NCBI GenBank assembly: GCA_030826265.1
Contig: JAPJOH010000010.1
Span: forward strand, 3,723 to 67,722
Direction of reading: 5' to 3'
DNA: 64,000 bases
Source: Collinsella aerofaciens
Lineage (GTDB): Bacteria; Actinomycetota; Coriobacteriia; Coriobacteriales; Coriobacteriaceae
Part shown: one piece after another, positions 26,060 to 34,047 of the stretch
Position numbering within the stretch: position 1 is the stretch's first letter
Layout: the number at the start of each line of letters is the position of its first letter
The notes under the pieces: model-generated
The model's input: only the letters and a program-made list of their open reading frames with translations
Told to the model about the DNA's origin: nothing
Database searches by the model: none
Made by a program: the position numbers and the translations under genes

Positions 26060-26642
26060 CGGGCTCGACCGTCCAGGTGATCGTCGCAACCTGATCGCCT
26101 TCGCCGGTTACGCGGAAGATGTCGCGCGTGACGCGGGCGACGTTTCCGCTTGTCTTGAGCTTGATTTTGTCCGTGCCGCCGGCAATGCCCTGGTAGCCCA
26201 TGTCGAAGGCTGCATTCTTGGAAAGATCGAGGCCCGTCCCTTGCGCGGCGGCGCTGGCGTTCTGGAGCGCGCCGTCGGGGCCGACCTTAAAGTCGATGGA
26301 GTTCTGCGCGGTTCCGGCCTTGGCGTCGGCGGCAATGGTCCAGGTGTTCATGGCGTCGATCTTCATGTTGGTGACATGGATGCCGTAGGCCGAATGATTG
26401 TCGATGGTGGTCGCGTCTTCTGAGGGGCCCTGAAGCGTGCCGTCGGCCTTGGCGACGAAGGGAATAACCGTCGGAACTTTGAACTCAACGTTGTCGATCT
26501 CGGTTCTGACCATTACCTTCGTGGTTCCAACGCGCCCGGCTGCCATAGCTGGCGTCGGGGCGGCGCCCATTGCGAGCGCGAGCGCGAGCCCTGTGCCCAC
26601 GACGAGCGCTCTGACTCCGTTCATGTTCCTGGTGATGTCCAT
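26043..26642 (-). CDS. Secreted WxL-like beta-sandwich protein
   Basis: 199 residues. Signal peptide ending PTPAMAA (about 1-35). The mature part begins TTKVMVRTEIDNVEFKVP and alternates strands, with VTNMKIDAMNTW and a C-terminal VATITWTVEPG. WxL domains of Firmicutes end in a similar TxTWxL/V strand and open with a strand that binds peptidoglycan-associated partners. Only one W-x-V motif is visible here, and the usual distal WxL is lacking, so family membership is tentative. AAGGAA is upstream of the ATG. It lies between a membrane-anchored protein and the LAQTG protein in one operon. Confidence 0.65.
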   Translation of the reverse strand: MDITRNMNGVRALVVGTGLALALAMGAAPTPAMAAGRVGTTKVMVRTEIDNVEFKVPTVIPFVAKADGTLQGPSEDATTIDNHSAYGIHVTNMKIDAMNTWTIAADAKAGTAQNSIDFKVGPDGALQNASAAAQGTGLDLSKNAAFDMGYQGIAGGTDKIKLKTSGNVARVTRDIFRVTGEGDQVATITWTVEPGAHTA

Positions 26643-26732
26643 GGTCGTTCCTTTCTATTCGCCGCGGGCCGTCCCCGCGATGATTGGACGAATGCTGGTG
26701 AATTGCGTGCGGTGCCGCGTCGGCCGGAAAAG

Positions 26733-27242
26733 CTAGTTCTCGGCTTGCTCAACCCGCACCTTGACACGTGTCGGATTGCCGTGGCTGTCGAGGGTCTTGG
26801 CATCGAGTGCCTGGATCTCGATGTACGCCTCGCCTTCTTTGATGTCGCCGGCGGGGCACGTTTCGATTGTCTTGCCGGTCTCGACCACACCGGATTCGTA
26901 CATGGTCTCGTCGTTTTGGATGACGCGGAATCGCTGGGGAAATTTATTGTCTTGGACGTTTTGCACGTTGACGCGCAGCTTGCCGTCCTCCTGCAGCTGA
27001 GCGACCGGTGCGACCGAAATCGTCATCATGTTGTCGCGGACGATGGCGTCGAGCTCATCTTGGATTTCCTGACGCGTTTTGCCCTCGGCCGTCGTAACCG
27101 AAGCGCCCGCCTCGGGTACGGGCTGCGACTGCCAAGCGTATAGTCCTACGGCGACAAGGGCACAGACGATGGCCAAACAGGCAAGGATGAGCTTCTTGCG
27201 ACGACCCAGGCCTGCAAAGTGGGGTGGCTTCTTCGCGCTCAT
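26733..27242 (-). CDS. Membrane-anchored extracytoplasmic protein of the surface operon
   Basis: 169 residues. A basic N-terminus (GRRKKL), one membrane helix (about 17-36, ILACLAIVCALVAVGLYAW), then a soluble domain with MTISVAPVAQLQEDG, RFRVIQND, ESGVVETGKTIE and ARVKVRVE-like strands, suggesting an Ig-like or DUF916-like fold. The start overlaps the preceding stop (ATGA), so translation is coupled. It is likely an assembly or anchoring partner for the secreted proteins downstream. No enzyme motif. Confidence 0.7.
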   Translation of the reverse strand: MSAKKPPHFAGLGRRKKLILACLAIVCALVAVGLYAWQSQPVPEAGASVTTAEGKTRQEIQDELDAIVRDNMMTISVAPVAQLQEDGKLRVNVQNVQDNKFPQRFRVIQNDETMYESGVVETGKTIETCPAGDIKEGEAYIEIQALDAKTLDSHGNPTRVKVRVEQAEN

Positions 27243-27535
27243 GCGGCATCCTTGGCGGTATAGATGCGCGCAAAGGTGGACGGGTTCGCTCCAAAGAGCA
27301 TGTGAAGCATCAGGCGGCGTGAGTAGACAAGCTCGTCGAAGTCGGGAGGGAGCTCGATGTCGTGGATATGCGCGATGCGGTGGGCGAGCGCCGAGAACGA
27401 CTCGGGGTCGCAGATCACATCGGTGGTAACGTGGTAGACCGTCGTATCGGGGAATGCCTCTTCGTCGAAAGGCAGGAGATGGGGATCGTCGTCGACTTCG
27501 ATGGCGATGCCGTACTGGGGCCAGTAATATGCCAT
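27239..27535 (-). CDS. Small cytoplasmic protein, first gene of the surface operon
   Basis: 98 residues, no signal peptide, acidic and aromatic: AYYWPQYGIAIEVDDDPHLLPFDEEAFPD, then a helix-rich half (SFSALAHRIAHIHDIELPPDFDE). GGGAGG is upstream of the ATG. It overlaps the next gene by four bases. Family not recognised; a regulator or chaperone for the operon is possible, with no evidence for either. Confidence 0.6.
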   Translation of the reverse strand: MAYYWPQYGIAIEVDDDPHLLPFDEEAFPDTTVYHVTTDVICDPESFSALAHRIAHIHDIELPPDFDELVYSRRLMLHMLFGANPSTFARIYTAKDAA

Positions 27536-27881
27536 GGGAACCTCCCTGCTTCTGGGGCCAAAACTTCTGTCGGTTTTGGCTGTCGATGCCGACGGTATCA
27601 GCCACTACTTGACCAATTGCTGACCAAATGCTTGACGGATTGGTGTCTCCGCAGGTAAAAGGCGGCAAAAAATACTCCAACTTTTTTCAAGCGACAATCG
27701 CGCGGTCGGCGACGGCGGGGCCATATGTGTCAAAAGCATCGTCTGCCGAGGAAATCAAGCCGCTCGCCGAATTGCACGAACGTAAAAATCGCCAATTATG
27801 GAGACGGTCTCGAACACGTCGACGAAACGATGCGGTAACATCTCCCTGCAAACACTGTAGTTAGCTAAAGGGGGAGTTCGC
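27536..27881. other. Intergenic region between divergent operons, with tandem degenerate repeats
   Basis: No ORF. Three imperfect 11-12-mers lie end to end at 27609-27643: TTGACCAATTGC, TGACCAAATGC, TTGACGGATTGG, iteron-like and perhaps a binding site for the surface operon (minus strand). Near the lactate dehydrogenase start are the palindrome GAGAC-G-GTCTC (27801-27811) and a possible -10 TAACAT (27836-27841). Confidence 0.5.
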
Positions 27882-29483
27882 GTGTCTGCAACCATCAAAC
27901 CCTTCACCGACGAGTTCGAAGAGTATGGTCGCGATGAGTCTCGCGCATCGGGCGAGGCCTCGAGCATCTCGTTTCCGACAACGGAAGACGAGGTCCGTGC
28001 CATTTTGGAAAAGCTCCATGCCGAGCGTGTCCCGGTAACGGTTCAGGGCGCCCGAACCGGCCTTGCCGCCGGTGCCGTGCCCCACGGCGGGCATATCCTC
28101 AATACTTCCCGTATGAATCGCTACTTGGGCCTTCGCCGCGATGAACAAGGCCAATTTCTGCTGCGCGTGGAGCCGGGCGTTGTGCTCTCGGAGCTGCGCA
28201 AGCAGCTGAGCAAGAAGGTGCTGCCGACTGCTGGTTGGGACCAGGCATCGCTTGAGGCCTACGAGGAGTTCCAAGAGGCCCCCGAGCAGTTCTTTCCCAC
28301 CGATCCCACCGAGGCATCTGCCTGTCTGGGCGGCATGGCGGCATGTAACGCCTCTGGTGCCCGCAGCTACGCCTACGGTCCCATGCGCCCACATATCACG
28401 GGACTCCACGTCGCGCTGGCTGATGGCGATTTGCTTGAGCTTCAGCGCGGCGAGGCTTTTGCCCAGGGCCGCCACCTGTCGCTCGTGACGGCAGTGGGCC
28501 GTACGCTCGAGCTCGATCTTCCCGGCTATACCATGCCCAAGACAAAAAATGCCTCAGGCTATTTCGTTGCGGACGAAATGGACGCCATCGACCTCTTTAT
28601 CGGTGCTTGCGGCACGCTCGGCGTTATCACCGAGCTCGAGATTGCCCTGCAGGCGGCGCCTGCGGTCGTTTGGGGTGTGAGCTGCTTTTTCAATAGCGAA
28701 GACAAGGCCGTGTCCTTTACCGATTCCATGCGTCCCGTCCTGTCCCATGCGGCTGCCATCGAGTACTTCGACGCTGGCGCCCTGGATATTCTACGTCGCC
28801 AGCGCGAGCAGTCGACGGCGTTTGCCTCGCTGCCGGCGCTCGACAAAGAGGCCAAGGTCTGTGTCTACGTGGAGCTCGACTGCGATGACGAGGCCCAGGC
28901 GACCGAGGAACTATACCACCTGGGATGGGTGCTCGAGTTTGCGGGTGGCCGCGACGATGCGACATGGGTCGCGCGCACCGAGGTTGATCGCGAGTGCCAG
29001 CGGTTCTTCCGCCATGCGGTCCCCGAGAGCGTCAACATGCTTATCGACGAGCGTCGCCGCACGGATCCCACCATCACCAAACTGGGTTCGGACATGTCGG
29101 TGCCCAATGCACGCCTTGCCGATGTCGTGGCCCTCTATCGCCGCACACTGGCCGAAAGCGGGCTTGAATCTGCTGCCTGGGGGCACATCGGTAACAACCA
29201 TCTGCATGTGAACATCCTGCCGCGCGATGCGCAGGACTACCGTCGCGGTGGCGAGCTGTTTGCCCAGTGGGCTGCGGAGGTAACGGCTATGGGCGGTGCC
29301 GTTTCTGCCGAGCACGGCGTCGGCAAGATCAAGGCGGGCTTCTTAGAGACGATGTACGGTCACGAGGCCATGGTCGAGTCGGCGCGGCTCAAGCTCCAGC
29401 TCGATCCCGACGGGCAGCTGGGTCGCGGCAACCTGTTTTCGGAGAAGCTCTTGGATGAGCTCGTCCAGAAAGGGGGCGCGTGA
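27882..29483 (+). CDS. FAD-linked lactate/glycolate dehydrogenase (GlcD/LctD-like)
   Basis: 533 residues from a GTG with AAGGGGGAG upstream. FAD-binding PCMH domain (about 25-215: VTVQGARTGLAAGAVPHGG, RVEPGVVLSELR, CNASGARSYAYGPMRPHI), then a C-terminal cap with WGHIGNNHLHVN and SAEHGVGKIKAGF, the conserved patches of D-lactate dehydrogenase/glycolate oxidase subunits. It is followed immediately by EtfB and ferredoxin-fused EtfA, the arrangement of the electron-confurcating lactate dehydrogenase-Etf complex (Ldh-EtfBA), which drives lactate oxidation with NAD+ at the expense of reduced ferredoxin. Substrate could be D-lactate, glycolate or 2-hydroxyglutarate; the Etf pairing favours lactate. 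Confidence 0.88.
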   Translation: MSATIKPFTDEFEEYGRDESRASGEASSISFPTTEDEVRAILEKLHAERVPVTVQGARTGLAAGAVPHGGHILNTSRMNRYLGLRRDEQGQFLLRVEPGVVLSELRKQLSKKVLPTAGWDQASLEAYEEFQEAPEQFFPTDPTEASACLGGMAACNASGARSYAYGPMRPHITGLHVALADGDLLELQRGEAFAQGRHLSLVTAVGRTLELDLPGYTMPKTKNASGYFVADEMDAIDLFIGACGTLGVITELEIALQAAPAVVWGVSCFFNSEDKAVSFTDSMRPVLSHAAAIEYFDAGALDILRRQREQSTAFASLPALDKEAKVCVYVELDCDDEAQATEELYHLGWVLEFAGGRDDATWVARTEVDRECQRFFRHAVPESVNMLIDERRRTDPTITKLGSDMSVPNARLADVVALYRRTLAESGLESAAWGHIGNNHLHVNILPRDAQDYRRGGELFAQWAAEVTAMGGAVSAEHGVGKIKAGFLETMYGHEAMVESARLKLQLDPDGQLGRGNLFSEKLLDELVQKGGA

Positions 29484-29485
29484 AG

Positions 29486-30301
29486 ATGAGCGATTTCCAT
29501 ATGGTGGTGTGCGTCAAGGCCGTGCCGGGCAGCACCGAGGTCAAGATGGACCCCAAGACCAATACCATCGTGCGCGATGGCAAGCAGGCGGTCATTAATC
29601 CCTTTGATGCGAGCGCTTTGGAATGCGCGCTGGCGCTGAAGGACGACTTTATCGGCTTTGGCATGGATGTGCGCGTGACGGTGGTGTCGATGGGCATCCC
29701 CGCGACCGAGTCGCTGCTGCGCGACTGCATCGCCCGAGGCGCCGACGACGCGCTGCTGCTGACCGATCGCGCCTTTGCAGGTGCCGATACCCTGGCGACC
29801 ACCTATGCTCTCAAATGCGGCATCGAGGCGCTCGACGAGGACTTCGACCTGCTCATCTGCGGCAAGATGGCGGTGGATGGCGATACGGCCCAGATTGGTC
29901 CCGAGCTTGCCGGTGCCTTTGAGATTCCCTGCGTGACCGACGTGAGTTGCGTGCAGAGCGCGGGCTTTACGACCTGTGGCTCGCTGGCGCTCATTCACGG
30001 ATGCGATGCCGGCGAGGAGACGGTGTATCTTGAGATGCCGTGCGCGATGACGACTGCCAAGGAGATTGGCCAGTTGCGTATGCCGAGTATTGCCGGTATT
30101 CGCGCGGCGGAGGAGGCGGACGTGCGCGTGGTCAGTGCCGCCGACGTGAACGCCGACCCCGCGCGTTGCGGTCTTGCCGGGTCGCCGACACAGGTCGTGC
30201 GCTCGTTTGTGCCCGACCGTGACCAAACGTGCGAGGCCGTTGAGGGAACGGCGTCCGAGCAGGCGGTAAAACTTGCCAAGATTATCGAGGGGATGGCATA
30301 G
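29486..30301 (+). CDS. etfB: Electron transfer flavoprotein beta subunit (Ldh-coupled)
   Basis: 271 residues. MVVCVKAVPG at the N-terminus, NPFDASALECALALKD, and the AMP/FAD-binding DGDTAQIGPELAG loop identify EtfB. The ATG at 29486 is nine bases from the GGGGG tract and just after the dehydrogenase stop (TGA at 29481-29483); a GTG at 29480 overlapping that stop is the alternative. The stop abuts the etfA ATG. In bifurcating Etfs this subunit binds the bifurcating FAD and NAD(H), consistent with a confurcating lactate dehydrogenase. Confidence 0.92.
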   Translation: MSDFHMVVCVKAVPGSTEVKMDPKTNTIVRDGKQAVINPFDASALECALALKDDFIGFGMDVRVTVVSMGIPATESLLRDCIARGADDALLLTDRAFAGADTLATTYALKCGIEALDEDFDLLICGKMAVDGDTAQIGPELAGAFEIPCVTDVSCVQSAGFTTCGSLALIHGCDAGEETVYLEMPCAMTTAKEIGQLRMPSIAGIRAAEEADVRVVSAADVNADPARCGLAGSPTQVVRSFVPDRDQTCEAVEGTASEQAVKLAKIIEGMA

Positions 30302-31507
30302 ATGAGCGGACTGATTATCGATAGCGAAGCCTGTATCGGCTGCGGTCGCTGCGTTCGTGCCTGTGCCTCGGGCGGCATCGTAGTGGAAGGCGAGCGACCC
30401 AACCGATGCGCCCATGTAACCGACGGCTGCATCCTATGCGGTGGGTGTGTCGACGCCTGCCCTGTCAACGCTATCTCGATCGAGCGTGACGAGGCTGCTG
30501 GTGCGGTGGACCTTGATGCATATCGAGACATTTGGGTATTCGCGCAGACCGACGAGCACGATACGGTGAATCCCGTTGCCTATGAGCTCATGGGCAAGGG
30601 CCGCGAGCTTGCCGATGCTCGTGGCTGCCGTCTGGTGGCGCTGGTCGGTATGGGCCCCGAGGGTTCTCTCGGTGACCTGGAGCATCTGGTTTGCGCGGGC
30701 GCCGACGAAGTCCTGGCCTGTCGCGACGAGCGCCTGCGCCAAAACGATGCGGAGGTCTACGCCCACTTGATCTGCGATTTGGTAGCCGAACGCAAACCCG
30801 AGGCCATCCTATACGGCGCGACCGCTTTTGGCCGCGAACTGGCACCCGGCGTTGCCGTGCGTTTGCAGACGGGCCTTACGGCTGACTGCACCGTACTTTC
30901 GATGGATGCAGAGACGGGACTGCTGCAACAGACGCGTCCGGCGTTTGGCGGCAACTTGATGGCCACCATTATCTGCCCCAATCATCGTCCCCAGATGGCA
31001 ACGGTGCGTCCCGGCATCTTTGGAGCGCCCGAGTTTGATTACGGCCGCTCTGGCACGATTACCCAGGTATCGCTGGCGGATGATGTTAAGGCCCGCGTCA
31101 AGATCTCGATTCCAGCCGAGGAGTGGGGGCAGCAGGCATCAATTGCCGATGCCGAGCGCCTGGTCGTGGTGGGCCGCGGCATTGGCTCCAAGAAGAATCT
31201 GCCTCTGATGCGAAAGCTCGCCGATGCGCTGGGTGCCGAGCTTGGTTGCACGCGTCCCGTCGTGGAGGCGGGTTGGCTGGAGTACCGCCACCAGATTGGC
31301 CAGACCGGCGTGTCGGTTTCGCCTAAGCTCCTCGTGAGCATCGGCGTTTCGGGTGCTATCCAGCACCTAGCCGGCATCGGCGGCGCGGAGTGCATCATCG
31401 CCGTCAACGAGGACCCGGATGCTCCCATCTTTGGCGCTGCGCAGTACAAAGTTGTCGGCGACGCCGTCGAAGTCGTCGAGGAGCTCCTGGCCCAGCTCGA
31501 GCGCTAG
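30302..31507 (+). CDS. etfA: Electron transfer flavoprotein alpha subunit with N-terminal ferredoxin domain
   Basis: 401 residues, longer than a simple EtfA (~310-340) because of an N-terminal domain with two [4Fe-4S] motifs: Cys11-14-17-21 (CIGCGRCVRAC) and Cys43-46-49-53 (CILCGGCVDAC). The remaining part is an EtfA: domain I around 70-200, then the FAD domain with VVVGRGIGSKKN, WLEYRHQIGQTG, IGVSGAIQHLAG and NEDPDAPIF. The ferredoxin fusion is typical of Etfs that work with Ldh. The stop overlaps the minus-strand HD gene stop by four bases. Confidence 0.93.
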   Translation: MSGLIIDSEACIGCGRCVRACASGGIVVEGERPNRCAHVTDGCILCGGCVDACPVNAISIERDEAAGAVDLDAYRDIWVFAQTDEHDTVNPVAYELMGKGRELADARGCRLVALVGMGPEGSLGDLEHLVCAGADEVLACRDERLRQNDAEVYAHLICDLVAERKPEAILYGATAFGRELAPGVAVRLQTGLTADCTVLSMDAETGLLQQTRPAFGGNLMATIICPNHRPQMATVRPGIFGAPEFDYGRSGTITQVSLADDVKARVKISIPAEEWGQQASIADAERLVVVGRGIGSKKNLPLMRKLADALGAELGCTRPVVEAGWLEYRHQIGQTGVSVSPKLLVSIGVSGAIQHLAGIGGAECIIAVNEDPDAPIFGAAQYKVVGDAVEVVEELLAQLER

Positions 31508-32316
31508 GCGCGCGCCAGCCAGTCGCGCATCTCGTCCTTTAAGCGCTCCCAGGTCGCTTGCGTGGCGGGATCGGTAAAGGGCCGCACGATACCAAAGGGC
31601 GCGTCGAGCAGGCGGTAGATATCGCCCTGCTTGCGCGCCAGCGCGCGGCTTGCGGGATAGACGAGCTCAAACATAAAGCAGATGAGCCCCACCAAGTAGT
31701 CGGCCGGCTCATCGCGTTCGTCGCGTGCGACGCAGCGGTGTTCGTCAAAGGCGGCAAGCGTCGGTACCGAGAAGTGGCTGGTAAGAAATGTATCCTCATC
31801 AACCTTGAGGATGGTGTCGACGGTGCTGTCGGCGATGGTGCGCATAATGTCGATCTTGTCGCCATCGCGCACGATATCGCAGAAGTTCCGCGTGCGGGTG
31901 TCGAGTTCCGTGGGTAGGCGAAAATCGCTGTGGTGGGCGATGCTTGCACGGATGAGCTCGTCTTCTGCCGGATCGTCGATAAAGTCGCGGATACTTGTTG
32001 TCGCGGGCGCGTCTGCAGGGTTTTTGCCAAAGAGAACCTCGACGCCCAACTCCGCATGGCTCATACTCTCGGCATCCTTAAACGTGTCCCAGCGTCGCAA
32101 CTGTTCAAAGCGACCCATATCGTGTAGCAGGCCGCAAAGCCACGCTAGGTCAATGTCCTGCGGTGACCAGTCCTGTTCGCGCGCCACGGCATCGCATACC
32201 TCGGCAACGTGGTACGTATGCTCGATTTTGAGCGCGATGCGTGGGTTGGTGGCGTCGTAGGCATCGGTGTAGCTTTTGAAGGCCGCGCGCGCCCGGTCTC
32301 GATCGATAGCTGTCAT
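31504..32316 (-). CDS. HD-domain phosphohydrolase
   Basis: 270 residues. The HD site appears as His33 (KIEHTYHV), His65-Asp66 (LCGLLHDMGRF), His127/128 region (SIAHHSDF) and a distal Asp (RDGDKIDI), giving the H...HD...D metal set. RFEQ after the HD is typical of YfbR/YedJ-like HD proteins. Substrate unknown; nucleotides or dNTPs are the usual ones. GGAAGTC precedes the ATG. It is convergent with etfA and overlaps its end, so antisense effects on the 3' ends are possible. Confidence 0.85.
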   Translation of the reverse strand: MTAIDRDRARAAFKSYTDAYDATNPRIALKIEHTYHVAEVCDAVAREQDWSPQDIDLAWLCGLLHDMGRFEQLRRWDTFKDAESMSHAELGVEVLFGKNPADAPATTSIRDFIDDPAEDELIRASIAHHSDFRLPTELDTRTRNFCDIVRDGDKIDIMRTIADSTVDTILKVDEDTFLTSHFSVPTLAAFDEHRCVARDERDEPADYLVGLICFMFELVYPASRALARKQGDIYRLLDAPFGIVRPFTDPATQATWERLKDEMRDWLARA

Positions 32317-32441
32317 AATGACTTCCTAAAAGTTGTGTCTTTCGATCCGGTGGCAATTGTAGGTGAACTCGGTTGCTGCCGGATGATGATTCTGCCGTAT
32401 CGCTACATGCGGCTTGGAGACCTTGTCAGGATGAGAAGCGT

Positions 32442-32795
32442 ATGGTGCTCAAAATCGTTAGAACCGTCTGGTTAGTGATTCTTACCTATGTTGCAATAGG
32501 CGCGCCGTGCGGAATGATCATGGGGCAGACGGGAATGGAGCCCTGGATGGTCTTTGCCCTGAGCAGCACGTTTGTGACGGGCAGCGGCCAGTTTATGATC
32601 TGCAATCTTTGGCTGGCGGGCGTACCTGCAGCATCGATCGTCGCAAGCGTCGCTGCTATCTCCTCCCGTTTCGCGCTCTATATAGGGGTGGCGTCGCGGC
32701 GCCGAATCTCGTTCCATCCCAACTTGTCGAATTATTCACCGAGCTGGTCTATTTCTTTTGGTACCATGGTCAAACTTTACTGTAGCAAAGCATGA
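32442..32795 (+). pseudogene. Truncated AzlC-type amino acid permease
   Basis: From the ATG at 32442, about 85 residues match the N-terminal part of AzlC (large subunit of the AzlCD branched-chain amino acid exporter): IVRTVWLVILTYVAIGAPCGM, AL SSTFVTGSGQFM and AISSRFALY. The full protein is about 230 residues with azlD following. Here the frame then runs into unrelated basic residues (SRRRISFHPNLSN) and stops after 117 codons; there is no azlD. It is best read as a remnant left by deletion. The N-terminal start also lacks a strong SD. Confidence 0.65.
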
Positions 32796-32834
32796 CGTGG
32801 GCTTTTGTACCCCGTCAGCGGAAATGGGGGTTTC

Positions 32835-33857
32835 ATGGCACAGGAAGTAACCGCCAACGAGCAAAAGAAATTCAGGGTCCCGCGCATCCCGGGCGACATC
32901 ATGATTTACCCGATGATCGTCGGTCTTTTGCTCAACACCTTCTGCCCGCAGGTCTTTGAGATCGGCGGCTTCTTTACGGCTGCCTGCCGCGGTGGCTCCA
33001 ATACCATCGTCGCCGCGATCCTGCTCTTCGTGGGCGCCGGCATCAGCTTCAAGTCCACGCCGGGCGCCATCAAGACTGACATTGTCGTACTGATTCCCAA
33101 GCTGGTCGTCGCAGCGGCTCTCGGCCTGGGCGTGACATATTTCTTTAACGACAACTTCCTGGGTCTGAGCTCCGTGTCTATCATCGGCGGCATCACGTTT
33201 TGCAACATGGCGCTCTATACGGGCATCATGGGCGAGTTCGGCGATGAGTCCGAGCAGGGCGCTGTCGGTATCCTGTTCTTTACGGCCGGCCCCGCCGTCA
33301 CGATGATCATCCTTGGTGTTTCGGGTCTCGCCAACATCCCCGTCGGCACCATCATCGGATCCATCCTGCCGCTTGTTATCGGCATGGTCCTGGGCAACTT
33401 GTTCCCGTTTATCAAGAACCTGCTGGTTCCCGGCGCCAATCCCGCGATCGCTGTAATTGGTTTTCAGCTCGGTGCGTCCATGAGCCTTTCGAGCTTCATC
33501 GCCGGTGGCATTTCAGGCATCCTGCTGGGCCTCATCACGCTGTTTGTCGTCGGTCCCATCACCTTTGCGTTCGAGCGCCTGTGCGGTGGTAACGGCAAGG
33601 CCGCCGTGACTTGTTCCACCATCGCCGGCACGGCTATGACCACGCCGGTTGCTCTCGCCGAGGTCGCGCCGCGCTATGCCGAGCTTGCGCCCACCGCGTA
33701 TGCGCAGATCGCCACTGCCGTCATCATCACGGCAATCATGGCCCCGATTCTGACTGGCTGGGTCGATAAGAAGTTCTGCCACGGCAAAGAGGATCTGTCG
33801 GTCGAAGGTGTCGAGGCTATTGAGGAGGCCGTCGCGACCGACATCGACGGCGAGTAA
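32835..33857 (+). CDS. kdgT: 2-keto-3-deoxygluconate permease (KdgT family)
   Basis: 340 residues with about ten membrane helices. RIPGDIMIYPMIVGLLLNTFCP, the RGGSNTIVAAILLFVGAG block and ITFCNMALYTGIMGEFGD fit KdgT carriers, which take up 2-keto-3-deoxygluconate from pectin or glycosaminoglycan breakdown by proton symport. The ATG at 32835 has AAATGGGGG upstream. No kdgK/kdgA or uronate genes are adjacent, so the substrate may differ (related 2-keto-3-deoxy sugars), and the gene stands alone. A CTTTACTGTAGCAAAG imperfect palindrome lies at about 32774-32789 and could be a regulatory site. Confidence 0.88.
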   Translation: MAQEVTANEQKKFRVPRIPGDIMIYPMIVGLLLNTFCPQVFEIGGFFTAACRGGSNTIVAAILLFVGAGISFKSTPGAIKTDIVVLIPKLVVAAALGLGVTYFFNDNFLGLSSVSIIGGITFCNMALYTGIMGEFGDESEQGAVGILFFTAGPAVTMIILGVSGLANIPVGTIIGSILPLVIGMVLGNLFPFIKNLLVPGANPAIAVIGFQLGASMSLSSFIAGGISGILLGLITLFVVGPITFAFERLCGGNGKAAVTCSTIAGTAMTTPVALAEVAPRYAELAPTAYAQIATAVIITAIMAPILTGWVDKKFCHGKEDLSVEGVEAIEEAVATDIDGE

Positions 33858-33906
33858 TCGTCGACGCGAGTCAATCAAGCCGGCGTGTGCAATTCGCGCC
33901 GTATGG

Positions 33907-33946
33907 GCGCCCGAACGGTGGCTGTTCTGCAGTGACGTTCGGGCGC
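33907..33946 (+). terminator. Hairpin after kdgT
   Basis: Perfect arms GCGCCCGAACG / CGTTCGGGCGC with an 18-base loop, followed by TCTGC and then the extended -10 TGCTATGAT (33949-33957) of the next gene. The stem lacks a T-run, so it may be a weak terminator. Confidence 0.6.
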
Positions 33947-34047
33947 TCTGCTATGATTCCCTTTACCCCTGCGGAGAAAGGGGTGTTTGGCGCCTGGGCG
34001 CGACTCGGTCGATTCTGGCCACTTGGATATTGAAGGGAGGGCGTCTA

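Noticed and set aside
27318..27334. A GTGAGTAGAC match to the 123-bp repeat arm
   Set aside because: It is only part of a coding sequence (…VYSRR…) and lacks a second arm; chance match.
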